Below are positions 44,049-53,337 of a DNA stretch of 64,000 bases, piece after piece (the stretch's first letter is position 1; each line of letters begins with the position of its first letter). The translations under genes were made by a program, and so were the position numbers. This DNA is from Paenibacillus amylolyticus (GTDB taxonomy: Bacteria > Bacillota > Bacilli > Paenibacillales > Paenibacillaceae), in the NCBI RefSeq assembly GCF_001570725.1, contig NZ_BCNV01000001.1, positions 2,480,001-2,544,000 of the forward strand, in the 5' to 3' direction. The notes beneath the pieces were generated by a model, which was not told where the DNA came from, made no database searches, and was given only the letters and a program-made list of their open reading frames with translations.

Positions 44049-44175
44049 CGTTCCGGCTCCGGATCGTTCCTTCGATCGCTGTTGTCTCCAAGTTTTTTGA
44101 TCCATTTTGCAATGGGAAAACTCGGAGACAAAGGCGAACGCTAACGCTTCTTCAGAATCGATTCCGGTTCCTTCA
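44049..44175 (+). repeat. Structured intergenic repeat, copy B
   Basis: 127 bp. Differs from copy A by one T fewer in the loop-side T-run and by CGCTAACGCTTC where A has CGCTTCGCTTC. It ends next to the deoD stop codon. Same nested hairpin. Confidence 0.85.
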
Positions 44176-44176
44176 A

Positions 44177-44884
44177 TTACAGTGTGATTGCTGTGTCCAG
44201 GGCAACTACCATCATGTCGTTGAACGTTTTTTGACGCTCTTCGGCAGATGTTTCTTCGCCTGTCAGCAAGTGGTCACTTACCGTCAGGATGGTCAGTGCG
44301 TTAACACCGAACTTAGCAGCGATGGTGTACAGTGCTGTTGTTTCCATCTCTACACCGAGTACGCCGTGCTTCATCAACTTCTCGGTTACGGAACGGTCAT
44401 CACGGTAGAACGAATCGGAGCTGAACACGTTACCAACGTGGATCTTCATGCCTTTAGCTGTTGCACGGTCATATGCTTCTTTCAGCAGGGAGAACGTAGC
44501 GATTGGCGAGAAGTCATATCCCCCGAATACGTGCTTGTTCATGCTTGAATCTGTACATGCTGCTTGTGCAAGGATGACGTCACGTACACGCACATGCTCC
44601 TGCATACCGCCACAAGTACCTACACGAATCAGGTTTTTCACGCCATATTCGCTGATCAATTCATTAGCATAGATTGCGAAGGACGGAATACCCATTCCTG
44701 AACCTTGCACCGAAATCCGGTGCCCTTGATATGTACCTGTGTAACCGAGCATTCCGCGAACCTCGTTGTAACAGACAACATCTTCAAGGTACGTATCTGC
44801 AATATATTTCGCACGCAAAGGGTCTCCTGGCAGAAGGATCGTTTCTGCGATATCTCCGGGTTTTGCTCCAATATGTGTACTCAT
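44177..44884 (-). CDS. deoD: Purine-nucleoside phosphorylase
   Basis: 235 residues, hexameric DeoD type. Phosphorolyses purine (deoxy)nucleosides. '[20 protein letters not shown]' (first 20 only), '[10 protein letters not shown]', '[11 protein letters not shown]' and '[11 protein letters not shown]' with the catalytic Asp. GGAGGAG before the ATG. It follows deoB by about 100 bases in the deo operon. Confidence 0.96.
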   Translation of the reverse strand: MSTHIGAKPGDIAETILLPGDPLRAKYIADTYLEDVVCYNEVRGMLGYTGTYQGHRISVQGSGMGIPSFAIYANELISEYGVKNLIRVGTCGGMQEHVRVRDVILAQAACTDSSMNKHVFGGYDFSPIATFSLLKEAYDRATAKGMKIHVGNVFSSDSFYRDDRSVTEKLMKHGVLGVEMETTALYTIAAKFGVNALTILTVSDHLLTGEETSAEERQKTFNDMMVVALDTAITL

Positions 44885-44982
44885 GAATGAATCTCCTCCA
44901 GTTATATATTTAGTCTATTATGATGGCAGGAATCGGAGCAGCCACAGCCACTCCGACCTCCCCTATCCAGTTTTCGAAGAAC

Positions 44983-46161
44983 TTACTTCAAATCTTTCAG
45001 GAAGCTAGTGCCGTATTCCGGCATTTTCACACCAAAGTTCTCGGCTACGGTTGCACCGAGGTCAGCAAATGTGCTGCGCAGGTCAAGCTTTTTGCCCTCG
45101 CTGAAACGCGGAGAGTAGGCAAGCAGTGGTACATATTCACGTGTATGATCTGTGCCACGGTAAGTTGGATCGTTACCATGGTCAGCTGTAATCAGCAGCA
45201 GATCATCATTGGTCATTTTGGCAAAAATCTCTGGCAGCCGTGCATCATAGTCTTCAAGCGCCTGAGCATAACCTTGCGGATCACGACGGTGACCGTACAG
45301 GGCATCAAAATCAACCAGGTTCAGGAAGCTGAGTCCTGTAAACTCTTCATCCATCGTTTCGGACAACTTGTCCATGCCATCCATGTTAGAGACGGTACGA
45401 ACAGCCTTGGTTACACCTTCGCCATCGTAGATATCTGCAATTTTACCCAAGGCAATGACATCAAATCCACCATCTTGCAGTTCATTCATAACAGTACGAC
45501 CAAACGGTTTGAGCGCATAGTCATGACGATTCGCAGTACGCTTCCAGTTACCCGCTTCACCTACAAATGGACGTGCAATAATGCGGCCCAGCATGTACGG
45601 ATCTTCAAGTGTGATTTCGCGACAGAACTCACAGATCTCATACAGTTCTTTCAGTGGAACAACGTCCTCATGTGCTGCAATTTGCAGAACGGAATCCGCA
45701 GATGTGTACACGATGAGTGCGCCAGTTTCGACATGCTCTGCACCCAGCTCATCCAGAATTTCTGTGCCGCTGGCCGGTTTGTTACCAATCACTTTGCGGC
45801 CCGTTTTCTCTTCAATGCGCTGAATCAACTCATCGGGAAAACCGTTCTCGAACACGCGGAAAGGTGTATCAATGTAAAGACCCATCAGCTCCCAGTGACC
45901 TGTCATTGTGTCTTTGCCTCTGGATGCTTCCTGCATCTTGGTGTAATACGCTTTAGGTGCATCCGCTACAGGGATACCCTCAATTTTTTTGATGTTGGAC
46001 AGTCCGAGACTGGCCATGTGAGGCATTTTTAGACCTCCGCGTTCACGTGCAATGTGACCGAAGGTATCCACATCAAAATCATCGAATTCTGCTGCGTCCG
46101 GCGCTTCGCCGATCCCTACAGAATCCATAACGATCAGATGTACTCTTTTAAATGTTGACAT
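44983..46161 (-). CDS. deoB: Phosphopentomutase
   Basis: 392 residues, alkaline-phosphatase superfamily. Interconverts (deoxy)ribose-1-phosphate and -5-phosphate. Metal and phosphate-site motifs: '[18 protein letters not shown]', '[13 protein letters not shown]' with the phosphorylated Thr, '[20 protein letters not shown]' and '[10 protein letters not shown]'. AAGGAG before the ATG. 29 bases after nupC, so same transcript. It links the phosphorylases to DeoC. Confidence 0.96.
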   Translation of the reverse strand: MSTFKRVHLIVMDSVGIGEAPDAAEFDDFDVDTFGHIARERGGLKMPHMASLGLSNIKKIEGIPVADAPKAYYTKMQEASRGKDTMTGHWELMGLYIDTPFRVFENGFPDELIQRIEEKTGRKVIGNKPASGTEILDELGAEHVETGALIVYTSADSVLQIAAHEDVVPLKELYEICEFCREITLEDPYMLGRIIARPFVGEAGNWKRTANRHDYALKPFGRTVMNELQDGGFDVIALGKIADIYDGEGVTKAVRTVSNMDGMDKLSETMDEEFTGLSFLNLVDFDALYGHRRDPQGYAQALEDYDARLPEIFAKMTNDDLLLITADHGNDPTYRGTDHTREYVPLLAYSPRFSEGKKLDLRSTFADLGATVAENFGVKMPEYGTSFLKDLK

Positions 46162-46190
46162 AACCTAAGCACTCCTTCCAATAATCCGGT

Positions 46191-47381
46191 TTACAAGAAC
46201 AGTCCGGCGATGATCGCCGACAATACACTGACAAGCGATGCACCGTAAAGCAGTTTCAGACCGAAGCGGGCTACCACATTACCTTGTTTCTCATGAAGTC
46301 CCTTCACCGCACCGGCAATGATACCGATGGAGGAGAAGTTGGCGAACGATACGAGGAAGACGGATACGATCCCTGTTGTTCTGGCAGACAACGTTGTCTG
46401 CTTCGTCAGATCAAGCATGGCTACGAATTCATTGGATACCATTTTGGTAGCCATAATACTTCCCGCTTGAACAGCTTCCTTCCATGGAACACCCATAATA
46501 AAGGCAAATGGTGCAAACACATAACCTAGCAGCTCCTGGAATGAAATACCGAGTATTGCGCTAAACATTCCGTTAACTAACGCGATGAGGGCGACAAAAC
46601 CGATTAACATCGCAGCTACGATGATGGCTACTTTAAATCCATCCAGGATGTACTCACCCAGCATTTCGAAGAAGGACTGTTTCTCCTCTTCCTGTACTTC
46701 CAATATATCTTCTTCCTCTGTAACCTCATAGGGATTCACAATGGAAGCAATGATAAAACCGCCAAACAGGTTCAGCACGAGTGCCGTAACCACATATTTC
46801 GGATCAATCATGGACATATAGGCACCGACAATCGACATCGATACCGTGGACATCGCCGAAGCACACAAGGTGTACAGCCGATGTTTTGGCAACAACCCAA
46901 TTTGTTTTTTCACAGAAATGAACACTTCAGATTGCCCCAATACAGCCGAAGCAACCGCGTTATATGATTCCAGTTTGCCCATTCCGTTGATTTTGCTTAA
47001 TACCAGACCAATATATTTTATAACAAAAGGTAAGATTCGGATATACTGCAATATCCCAATGAGGGCAGAGATGACAACAATCGGCATCAATACGTTCAGG
47101 AAGAACGGAAATCCGCCATTAGCATCCGGGACACCAGTTAAACCACCGAATACAAATGAAATCCCTTCATTCGCATAGGCCAGCAAACTTTCAAATATGG
47201 TCGCAAATCCACCAATCAGCCATGTTCCTACCCCTGTATTCAGCAAGGCATAGGCCAGGATCACCTGCAAAACAATCATAACGACCAGCGGTCGGTATCT
47301 AATCTTCTTTTTACCGTTGCTTGCGATATAAGCCAGTCCAAAAACAACGAGTAAGCCAAGAAGGGCAATTAGAAATTTCAT
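46191..47381 (-). CDS. nupC: Concentrative nucleoside transporter NupC
   Basis: 396 residues, CNT family, about ten membrane segments. 'IPFVIKYIG'-like helix, '[20 protein letters not shown]' and '[20 protein letters not shown]' (nucleoside-binding core), '[11 protein letters not shown]' and '[13 protein letters not shown]'. Imports nucleosides with protons or sodium to feed the deo enzymes. AAGGAGAG before the ATG. 227 bases separate it from deoC; a cre-like site lies in that gap. Confidence 0.95.
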   Translation of the reverse strand: MKFLIALLGLLVVFGLAYIASNGKKKIRYRPLVVMIVLQVILAYALLNTGVGTWLIGGFATIFESLLAYANEGISFVFGGLTGVPDANGGFPFFLNVLMPIVVISALIGILQYIRILPFVIKYIGLVLSKINGMGKLESYNAVASAVLGQSEVFISVKKQIGLLPKHRLYTLCASAMSTVSMSIVGAYMSMIDPKYVVTALVLNLFGGFIIASIVNPYEVTEEEDILEVQEEEKQSFFEMLGEYILDGFKVAIIVAAMLIGFVALIALVNGMFSAILGISFQELLGYVFAPFAFIMGVPWKEAVQAGSIMATKMVSNEFVAMLDLTKQTTLSARTTGIVSVFLVSFANFSSIGIIAGAVKGLHEKQGNVVARFGLKLLYGASLVSVLSAIIAGLFL

Positions 47382-47473
47382 TTGATCTCTCCTTTGAAGG
47401 TAGTTAAGCCGGATGTGGAATTCAGCTCAAAGGGTTCTTAAGCATTCAAAATCATTAACCTTTCAGAAAACTT

Positions 47474-47487
47474 ATGAAGCGCTTACA
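47474..47487. promoter_or_regulatory. cre-like site between deoC and nupC
   Basis: Minus strand TGTAAGCGCTTCAT matches the CcpA consensus at 11 of 14 positions, with a perfect left half. It could permit glucose repression of the operon or its downstream part. Confidence 0.45.
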
Positions 47488-47608
47488 ATTAATCCCGTTT
47501 TTAAAATATAAGTGTAAATTCTATTCCCTGTACCTGAGTCGAGTGCCCAAGTACAGAGAATATATCATTACTTTTCACTTCATCAAGCTTTGTTTAATTA
47601 GCTTTTGC

Positions 47609-48283
47609 TTAGTAAGAAGATGTAGACTGACCGCCCTGCATAATCTTCACGCCAGAACTTGCACCGATCCGAGTCGCACCCGCTTCGATCATTTTCTGCA
47701 TATCTTCCAGGCTGCGTACGCCACCGGAAGCTTTAACGCCAACATCAGGACCTACAGTACGACGCATCAAAGCGATATCTTCCGGCGTTGCCCCACCTGT
47801 GGAGAAACCTGTAGAAGTTTTAACAAAATCTGCTCCAGCTCGTACAGCTGCCTGACAAGCACGTACTTTCTCATCATCCGTCAACAGACAAGTTTCAATA
47901 ATGACTTTCACCAAAGCTTTACCCGCAGCCGCTTCAACTACAGCACGAATATCCTGTTCAACGTAATCATCTTTGCCATCTTTCAAAGCACTGATGTTGA
48001 TGACCATATCGACTTCAGTTGCACCTTTAGCAATCGCATCTTTCGTTTCGAAAGCTTTTGTCTCCGATGTAGATGCTCCCAGAGGGAAACCGATAACGGT
48101 GCAGATATCTACGCCAGTACCCTGCAACTGCTCAGCAGCATAAGCAACCCAGCCTGGGTTAACGCATACGGAAGCAAACTGGTATTGCTTCGCTTCTTCG
48201 GTTAACTTGGCCATTTCACTTTGCGTTGCGTCCGCACGAAGCAACGTATGGTCGATCATTTTAGCTAATTGTGGTGTAGTCAA
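47609..48283 (-). CDS. deoC: Deoxyribose-phosphate aldolase
   Basis: 224 residues. Cleaves deoxyribose-5-phosphate to glyceraldehyde-3-phosphate and acetaldehyde. '[12 protein letters not shown]', 'SVCVNPGWV', 'VIGFPLGA', '[14 protein letters not shown]', the Schiff-base Lys in 'DFVKTSTGF' and 'VKASGGVRS'. The start is TTG at 48283, 6 bases after AAGGGAGAG. First gene of the operon after deoR; a TGAAC-TTTT-GTTCA operator is 75 bases upstream. Confidence 0.96.
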   Translation of the reverse strand: MTTPQLAKMIDHTLLRADATQSEMAKLTEEAKQYQFASVCVNPGWVAYAAEQLQGTGVDICTVIGFPLGASTSETKAFETKDAIAKGATEVDMVINISALKDGKDDYVEQDIRAVVEAAAGKALVKVIIETCLLTDDEKVRACQAAVRAGADFVKTSTGFSTGGATPEDIALMRRTVGPDVGVKASGGVRSLEDMQKMIEAGATRIGASSGVKIMQGGQSTSSY

Positions 48284-48357
48284 TTGAATCTCTCCCTTGT
48301 CTGAACTAGTTATTTTCTATACCCTTACACTAACATGAACATATGTAAAAATCAACT

Positions 48358-48371
48358 TGAACTTTTGTTCA
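48358..48371. promoter_or_regulatory. Putative DeoR operator upstream of deoC
   Basis: TGAAC-TTTT-GTTCA, perfect 5-bp arms, with a nearby GGTTCAAT half site at about 48374. B. subtilis DeoR also binds a palindrome plus half site near the -35, so the layout fits. Confidence 0.5.
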
Positions 48372-48416
48372 CGGTTCAATTTACAGTTCTTGCTTCGTTA
48401 TATTTTCTGCCTTACA

Positions 48417-48451
48417 AAGCAAAACATCCGCCCTTTTTGCGTGGCAGATGT
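48417..48451 (-). terminator. Terminator of deoR
   Basis: ACATC-c-GCC (48424-48432) pairs with GGC-a-GATGT (48443-48451); the minus strand continues TTTTGC. 23 bases after the deoR stop. Confidence 0.7.
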
Positions 48452-48473
48452 TGTCATCCATATCCATTTGAAA

Positions 48474-49418
48474 TTAGAATCGCAGTAATGCCTGCGCTGT
48501 GTACTGATCTGTAACCAGAATATTCGCATAATGACCTTTAAGCGCGGCGTGAATCGCTTCAATTTTGCGTTGCCCCCCGGCGACAAGGATAGATTTTTCC
48601 TTATTTCTCAATTCAGCTAAGTCTATTCCGACGGTTCTGCTGTTAATCTCTTCACTGATCAACTGACCTTCCGCATCAAAAAAGCGTGAACAGATGTCAC
48701 CAGCACCTGAGTTCATCAGTAATTGTTGCTCTTCTTCATTGAAGTAGCCGAGCCTGAACAATAAGGCATCCTCCTTCACAGTACCGACAGTGAACAAAGC
48801 GATGTTGGCTTGTCTGCCAAGTTCCACGATTCTGCCGATATGCCGATCCGCTTCCACCATGTTCTTCACTTCAATATTGTCGAAAATTACGGGCAGTGGC
48901 AGATACCTTGGTACCGTGTGGAAGGCCTCAGCGAACAAATGTACAATCTCAGCCGCATACGTATTGACATGGGAGTGACTTACGCCCCCCTTCAATTGCA
49001 CGACTTCGACACCTTTGACCTGCTTGGGACGAAGCTGGCGTGCTACGGCATGCATGGTTGTTCCCCAGGTCACCCCGATAATATCTGCATCCTGAACCGT
49101 CTCCTGAAGATAGTCTGCTGCTCGTTTGCTAATATGCTTCTGTATTTCCTCATCACTCTTCAATGGGGCAAAACACACAAGTGCCGTATCCAGATCATAT
49201 TTCGACTTGAGTTCTCCGGCAATGATATCGATATCCTCCAGCGGGTCCATAATTTCAATTCGCACGTATCCACGATCTTTGGCGTACTGAAGTAATCTTG
49301 ATACTGTTGGACGTGACACGCCTAAGCGGGCGGCAATATCCTGCTGGCTGTAATCGGACTGATAATACAATTTCGCTGCTTCAATGCTTAATCGTTGCTT
49401 CTCCAGGTCCATTCCCAT
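48474..49418 (-). CDS. deoR: Deoxyribonucleoside regulator, SorC/DeoR type
   Basis: 314 residues. N-terminal helix-turn-helix 'YSQQDIAARLGVSRPTVSRL' and a SorC-type sugar-phosphate domain ('GVTWGTTMHAVARQL', 'AAEIVHLFAEAF', 'GAGDICSRFFD', 'VAGGQRKIEAIHAALKG'). B. subtilis DeoR has this architecture, binds deoxyribose-5-phosphate and represses the deo operon. It lies upstream of deoC with its own terminator. Two nearby ATGs (49418, 49412) are possible; the ribosome binding site is weak. Confidence 0.92.
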   Translation of the reverse strand: MGMDLEKQRLSIEAAKLYYQSDYSQQDIAARLGVSRPTVSRLLQYAKDRGYVRIEIMDPLEDIDIIAGELKSKYDLDTALVCFAPLKSDEEIQKHISKRAADYLQETVQDADIIGVTWGTTMHAVARQLRPKQVKGVEVVQLKGGVSHSHVNTYAAEIVHLFAEAFHTVPRYLPLPVIFDNIEVKNMVEADRHIGRIVELGRQANIALFTVGTVKEDALLFRLGYFNEEEQQLLMNSGAGDICSRFFDAEGQLISEEINSRTVGIDLAELRNKEKSILVAGGQRKIEAIHAALKGHYANILVTDQYTAQALLRF

Positions 49419-49649
49419 GTGCGCTCATCTCACTCATCCCTATTATCGTTGGAAAATAAATACTCGTCCTGTATATTATACATGGATTGAGTATCTGGTC
49501 ACTATATAGCTTCCAATTCAGTATCGTGATCATTCGACTCATATTCCTTTCTGACGTATAAAACGGGAGAAATGATGCATACTACTGCGGTCGCTTCATC
49601 ATTGCCAAGATTGGTTCACCCCATTAATTGCACAGAGAGGAAGAACTAC

Positions 49650-50276
49650 ATGTCTACCTTATTGTATATTACTGCCCATCCTCATGATCATGAAACCTCC
49701 TTCAGCATGGCTACAGGTAAAGCATTTATTGACGCGTATCGCGAAAGTCACTCTTCTGATGAGATTGTTCACCTCGATCTGTATCGCTCGGATATTCCCC
49801 ATATTGATGCGGATGTCTTCAGTGGGTGGGGCAAACTGCAATCGGGAAGTGATCTGACTGCCGAAGAGCAGACCAAAGTAAGTCGTTTAAATGAACTGTC
49901 AGATCAATTCGCTGCTGCAGATAAATATGTTTTTGTAACCCCGATGTGGAACTTCTCATTTCCTCCAATTCTGAAGGCTTATGTCGACTCTATCTGCGTA
50001 GCTGGCAAAACATTTCGTTATACCGAACAAGGTCCTGTTGGACTGCTGTCTGATAAAAAAGCACTGCATATTCAGGCCCGCGGCGGCATTTATTCTGAAG
50101 GCCCCGCGGCTCAGATGGAATCCGGTCACCGGTACCTGAGCATTATCATGTCATTCCTCGGCGTGCCGAAGCTTGATGGCATTTTTGTTGAGGGGCACAA
50201 TCAATATAAAGATCGTGCGGATGAGATCAAGCAACAGGCTATCGAGCAAGCACGCACTTTCGCAAAACAATTTTAA
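49650..50276 (+). CDS. azoR: FMN-dependent NADH azoreductase / quinone reductase
   Basis: 208 residues, flavodoxin-like. '[20 protein letters not shown]' near the N-terminus (phosphate-binding loop), '[20 protein letters not shown]' (FMN site) and '[15 protein letters not shown]' are AzoR hallmarks. It reduces azo bonds and quinones and probably protects against thiol or quinone stress. ATG 49650 has GAGAGGAAG 6 bases upstream; the frame extends further but without a site. Divergent from deoR; ends at a strong terminator. Confidence 0.93.
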   Translation: MSTLLYITAHPHDHETSFSMATGKAFIDAYRESHSSDEIVHLDLYRSDIPHIDADVFSGWGKLQSGSDLTAEEQTKVSRLNELSDQFAAADKYVFVTPMWNFSFPPILKAYVDSICVAGKTFRYTEQGPVGLLSDKKALHIQARGGIYSEGPAAQMESGHRYLSIIMSFLGVPKLDGIFVEGHNQYKDRADEIKQQAIEQARTFAKQF

Positions 50277-50342
50277 GAGTAGTAGTTCAAAAAGTCCGCT
50301 TTTGAACACTCACTTAAAGTGTAGATACTAATCAAACAAAAC

Positions 50343-50391
50343 AAAACCCGCGTGCGTCCCAGGGAATAATCCTAGGAAGCACGCGGGTTTT
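50343..50391. terminator. Bidirectional terminator after azoR
   Basis: AAAACCCGCGTGC pairs with GCACGCGGGTTTT, with inner CC-AGG/CCT-GG pairing; usable by azoR and by the converging small gene. Confidence 0.92.
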
Positions 50392-50413
50392 CAATGTATA
50401 ATCAACCTAGAGC

Positions 50414-50764
50414 TTATTGATGTCCAGCGCTGGCACGGCTCATGGTTTCAAGTTTACGTGTGATCGCATGACGGTCTACTTTCAATCCCCAGATCATCTC
50501 AATAATCTGCTCTTTCTCTTCAGGACTGTCGGCATGCTTCAGTTGCATTAACAGGACATGCATTTGTTCATTAATGCCTTCAAATTGAATCCATAAATCC
50601 TGTCTTACCTCTTTGGAATCCAGATGATGATTCGCATCGACTTCTTCCTTCAATGCTTGCATAATAGCATCTTTCCATTCGTCATCACCTAGCTGTTTCG
50701 CAATGTTCAGGAGATCCAGATAATCGTCAACAAGAAGTGAGTTCAATTCAGCATGTGTTTTCAT
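50414..50764 (-). CDS. Small helical hypothetical protein
   Basis: 116 residues, hydrophilic, predicted almost wholly helical and acidic ('DDYLDLLNIAKQLGDDEWKD', 'EEKEQIIEMIWGLKVDRHAI'). No signal or membrane segment. I do not recognise a characterised family. It has a visible promoter and an AAGGGGAT-type ribosome binding site, ends at a terminator and is therefore a real single-gene unit. No functional clue from neighbours. Confidence 0.75.
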   Translation of the reverse strand: MKTHAELNSLLVDDYLDLLNIAKQLGDDEWKDAIMQALKEEVDANHHLDSKEVRQDLWIQFEGINEQMHVLLMQLKHADSPEEKEQIIEMIWGLKVDRHAITRKLETMSRASAGHQ

Positions 50765-50800
50765 CGTTTATTGCATCCCCTTTTCGTCTATTTACCAAGT

Positions 50801-50828
50801 ATTATACTCGGTATTTCAGGAGATGCAA
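50801..50828 (-). promoter_or_regulatory. Promoter of the small hypothetical gene
   Basis: Minus strand TTGCAT, 16 bases, perfect TATAAT, ending 36 bases before the ATG. GGTATT/AATACC inverted arms overlap the spacer. Confidence 0.55.
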
Positions 50829-50858
50829 TACCTGTCGGAAAAAGTTGATTTATGTAGC

Positions 50859-52100
50859 CTATCCCTTCAGCCTATGTACAAGCAAATTACACAACGCAAA
50901 ACCGATCAAAACATACACACCGATCATACCCACAATGCCTATCCATCCCAGATGGCTGTAAAGCAATCCGCCCCCTGTTCCACTTACGCTTGAACCAAGG
51001 TAGTAGAAAAACAAATACAACGCATTAGCCTGTGATTTGTGCTGATTGGCCACGAGTCCAACCCAGCTGCTGGCAATGGAATGACCGCCAAAGAAACCGA
51101 AGGCAAACAGGGCGAGTCCAATAATTTTGACCCAAAGCGCTGGATGAACGGTACAGACTGCACCAGCCAGAATAATGCCCAGCGCGATTCCAAGCACATG
51201 TGATCTGCCGTACCGATCTGCCAGCCTGCCCATCCAGGTGCTACTAACCGTGCCCATCAGATATACCACAAAAAGACTTCCAACAATGGACTGGCTAAGA
51301 TGATAGGGCTTGCCCGTTAATTCAAAACCAATATAGTTGAACAGAGTCACGAAGCCCCCCATCAGGAGAAAACCGAGCCCATACAGGCATAGCAGCCTTG
51401 GATTGCGACACTGTGACCACAAAAGAGGTATTGGATTTTTGAATCCGGGTGCAGCTTTGACAAAATTACGGGATGGTGGGATGACAAGCCAAAAAATAAG
51501 GGCTGCACACAAACCAAGAATACCAATGAAACCCACAGCGGCGCGCCAACTGAACCAGTCTGTCACGACACCGCTGATAAAACGACCAGCCATGCCTCCT
51601 ATTGAATTCCCACTGATGTATAGCCCCATGGCATATCCAAGACTTGCAGGTTCAATTTCTTCTGACAGATATGTCATGGCTATCGCAGGCAACCCCGCGA
51701 GTGCCACCCCTTGCAGAATACGAAGCAGAAGAAGCTCCGTATATCCCGGGCTGAATGCGCTGAGCAAAGCAATAACAGAAGATATTACTAGTGCCGCTGT
51801 CATAATAAACCGTCGGCCTACAGAATCAGACAAGGAGCCGATGAACAGCATCGTCAGTGCCATGGCGATCGTTGTTACCGATAGCGTAAGACTGGCGTGT
51901 GCCGGCGTAATGGAGAATGTATCGCTAATCTCAGGCATCAGGGGCTGGAGGCTGTAGAGCAACGCAAAAGTGACAAAACCTCCGGCGAACAGTGCAAGGC
52001 TAATGTTACGAAACGTCTTAGTTCCCTGCTGAATCATGGATGTTCCAACTTTCTCGGTAAGAAAGCTTCTTGGATGGACTGTGGCCTGATCGCCGGTCAC
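50859..52100 (-). CDS. MFS transporter, YnfM-like
   Basis: About 413 residues, 12 membrane helices. 'FALLYSLQPLMPEIS', motif-A 'GSLSDSVGRRFIM', 'MTYLSEEIEPASLGYAMGLY' and 'ISGNSIGGMAGRFISGV' align closely with E. coli YnfM, which also has an N-terminal extension. Start is a GTG at 52100; an ATG at 52037 is an alternative. It is the last gene of the hyu/ABC/M24 operon, 19 bases after the peptidase gene, and may export a product or import a related substrate. Confidence 0.87.
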   Translation of the reverse strand: MTGDQATVHPRSFLTEKVGTSMIQQGTKTFRNISLALFAGGFVTFALLYSLQPLMPEISDTFSITPAHASLTLSVTTIAMALTMLFIGSLSDSVGRRFIMTAALVISSVIALLSAFSPGYTELLLLRILQGVALAGLPAIAMTYLSEEIEPASLGYAMGLYISGNSIGGMAGRFISGVVTDWFSWRAAVGFIGILGLCAALIFWLVIPPSRNFVKAAPGFKNPIPLLWSQCRNPRLLCLYGLGFLLMGGFVTLFNYIGFELTGKPYHLSQSIVGSLFVVYLMGTVSSTWMGRLADRYGRSHVLGIALGIILAGAVCTVHPALWVKIIGLALFAFGFFGGHSIASSWVGLVANQHKSQANALYLFFYYLGSSVSGTGGGLLYSHLGWIGIVGMIGVYVLIGFALCNLLVHRLKG

Positions 52101-52119
52101 TGAAGCCTTCCATTTATCG

Positions 52120-53337
52120 TTATTTGGTGAACAGTTTCCGTTCCATATGAGTCAGAAACTCATAACCATCTGGCGTTACGACAACTGTATCCTCGATTTG
52201 GAACCCACCAGCACCAAGCTCGTAATAAGGTACCTCCACACATAGCACCATACCGGGCTCCAGTATACGCTGGTCACCCGGGGAGAGAGTCATATCGTCG
52301 TACAGTTCCAAGCCGATAGCATGTCCGACATGCTGACGTCGGTAATGGGGAATTCCCTCACGCTGTACGCGGGACACCGCCGCATGGAATACATCCGATG
52401 CCTTGACGCCAGGGCGCACCGTTTCAAGTGCCGTCTCCCATCCACTTTTAACCGCATCAAAATGCTTTTTCATCCAGGCGGTAGGCTCACCTGCAACAAC
52501 CGTGCGGCCCGTATCCCCCCAGTATCCTTCCAGCTGCAGACAGAGATCAAAACGGACCTGATCTCCAGTCTCAATCGTATGAAAATAATTTTCAATGAGT
52601 GGCAACGCACTACGTGGCCCTGCCCCTACTGCAGTCATTGCCGGAGTTCCACCTGCTCTCATCACAGCCAGACGATAATGATCGGCAAGTTGCTTCTCAT
52701 GAACACCTGCTGCAATCAGGTCAATCAGCTCCTGTTCAATCCGTTCATTTAATTGAGCAGCCTGACGCAGTTGCTCGATTTCAAAAGGTGTCTTAACCAG
52801 GCGGATTTGTCGGAACAGTTTATATGCGGAAACCACCGGCCTTTCAGGAAGCTCCTCCCTGATTCTAGCCAGAATATCGGGAGCGATCCGCATTTCATCG
52901 ATGCCAATCGGCTGACTATCGATACCCAGCTGTTGTAATGCTGCCTTGAGTGCTTCTACAGGACCTGGATGAATGACCGTCGTTTGCAGGAGAGAATAGA
53001 ACCGATCAATGTCGTCCGTGGAAGGTTTGCCTTCGATTGAACCTTCCACGAAGAAGTCACTGTAGGCAAATATGTCCACCCCCGTGATACCGAACTGGGC
53101 CACAACGCCCAACCGATTCGTCGGAATGATGATACACGGCTTAGCAGATCTGTCGGCAGGTAAAATAGCATAAATCTGCATGGTCCAGTTGCTTGCACGC
53201 AGCTGGGACCCGATGACATAGTGAATGTTCTCTGGAGTAGTTGCAATCAGGGCACTTAGCCCCTGAGCTTTCATCACTTCTTCCGCCCGATCCCGATTCA
53301 GACCTGAGCTATGGGATAGATGGTGTGAATTATTCAT
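52120..53337 (-). CDS. M24-family metallopeptidase (Xaa-Pro dipeptidase / creatinase-like)
   Basis: 405 residues, pita-bread fold with N-terminal creatinase domain ('ALIATTPENIHYVIGSQ'). All five metal ligands are visible: the two Asp in 'VRFDLCLQLEGYWGDTGRT', His in 'HVGHAIG', Glu in 'VLCVEVPYYE' and Glu in 'FQIEDTVVV'. It could be a prolidase or amidinohydrolase-like enzyme acting after HyuA/HyuB. ATG 53337 overlaps the permease stop by 8 bases, with AAAGGAGG 11 bases upstream. Substrate inferred only from context. Confidence 0.87.
   Translation of the reverse strand: MNNSHHLSHSSGLNRDRAEEVMKAQGLSALIATTPENIHYVIGSQLRASNWTMQIYAILPADRSAKPCIIIPTNRLGVVAQFGITGVDIFAYSDFFVEGSIEGKPSTDDIDRFYSLLQTTVIHPGPVEALKAALQQLGIDSQPIGIDEMRIAPDILARIREELPERPVVSAYKLFRQIRLVKTPFEIEQLRQAAQLNERIEQELIDLIAAGVHEKQLADHYRLAVMRAGGTPAMTAVGAGPRSALPLIENYFHTIETGDQVRFDLCLQLEGYWGDTGRTVVAGEPTAWMKKHFDAVKSGWETALETVRPGVKASDVFHAAVSRVQREGIPHYRRQHVGHAIGLELYDDMTLSPGDQRILEPGMVLCVEVPYYELGAGGFQIEDTVVVTPDGYEFLTHMERKLFTK

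Larger units (their letters stand above)
43768..44176. other. Spacer between deoD and pdp
   Basis: About 410 bases, unusual inside an operon. It consists mainly of two direct copies of a 127-bp structured repeat separated by about 100 AT-rich bases. No gene found. Confidence 0.75.

Noticed and set aside
43819..44175. Possible CRISPR-like repeats
   Set aside because: Only two local copies, each 127 bp, with one spacer-like gap and no cas genes; structure and a third remote copy fit a dispersed intergenic repeat.
44920..46032. Plus-strand open frame of 370 codons
   Set aside because: Lies wholly antisense to deoB, lacks a ribosome binding site and has a low-complexity composition typical of a mirror frame.
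47474..48205. Plus-strand open frame of 243 codons
   Set aside because: Mostly antisense to deoC; Cys/Ser/Phe-rich composition of a shadow frame.
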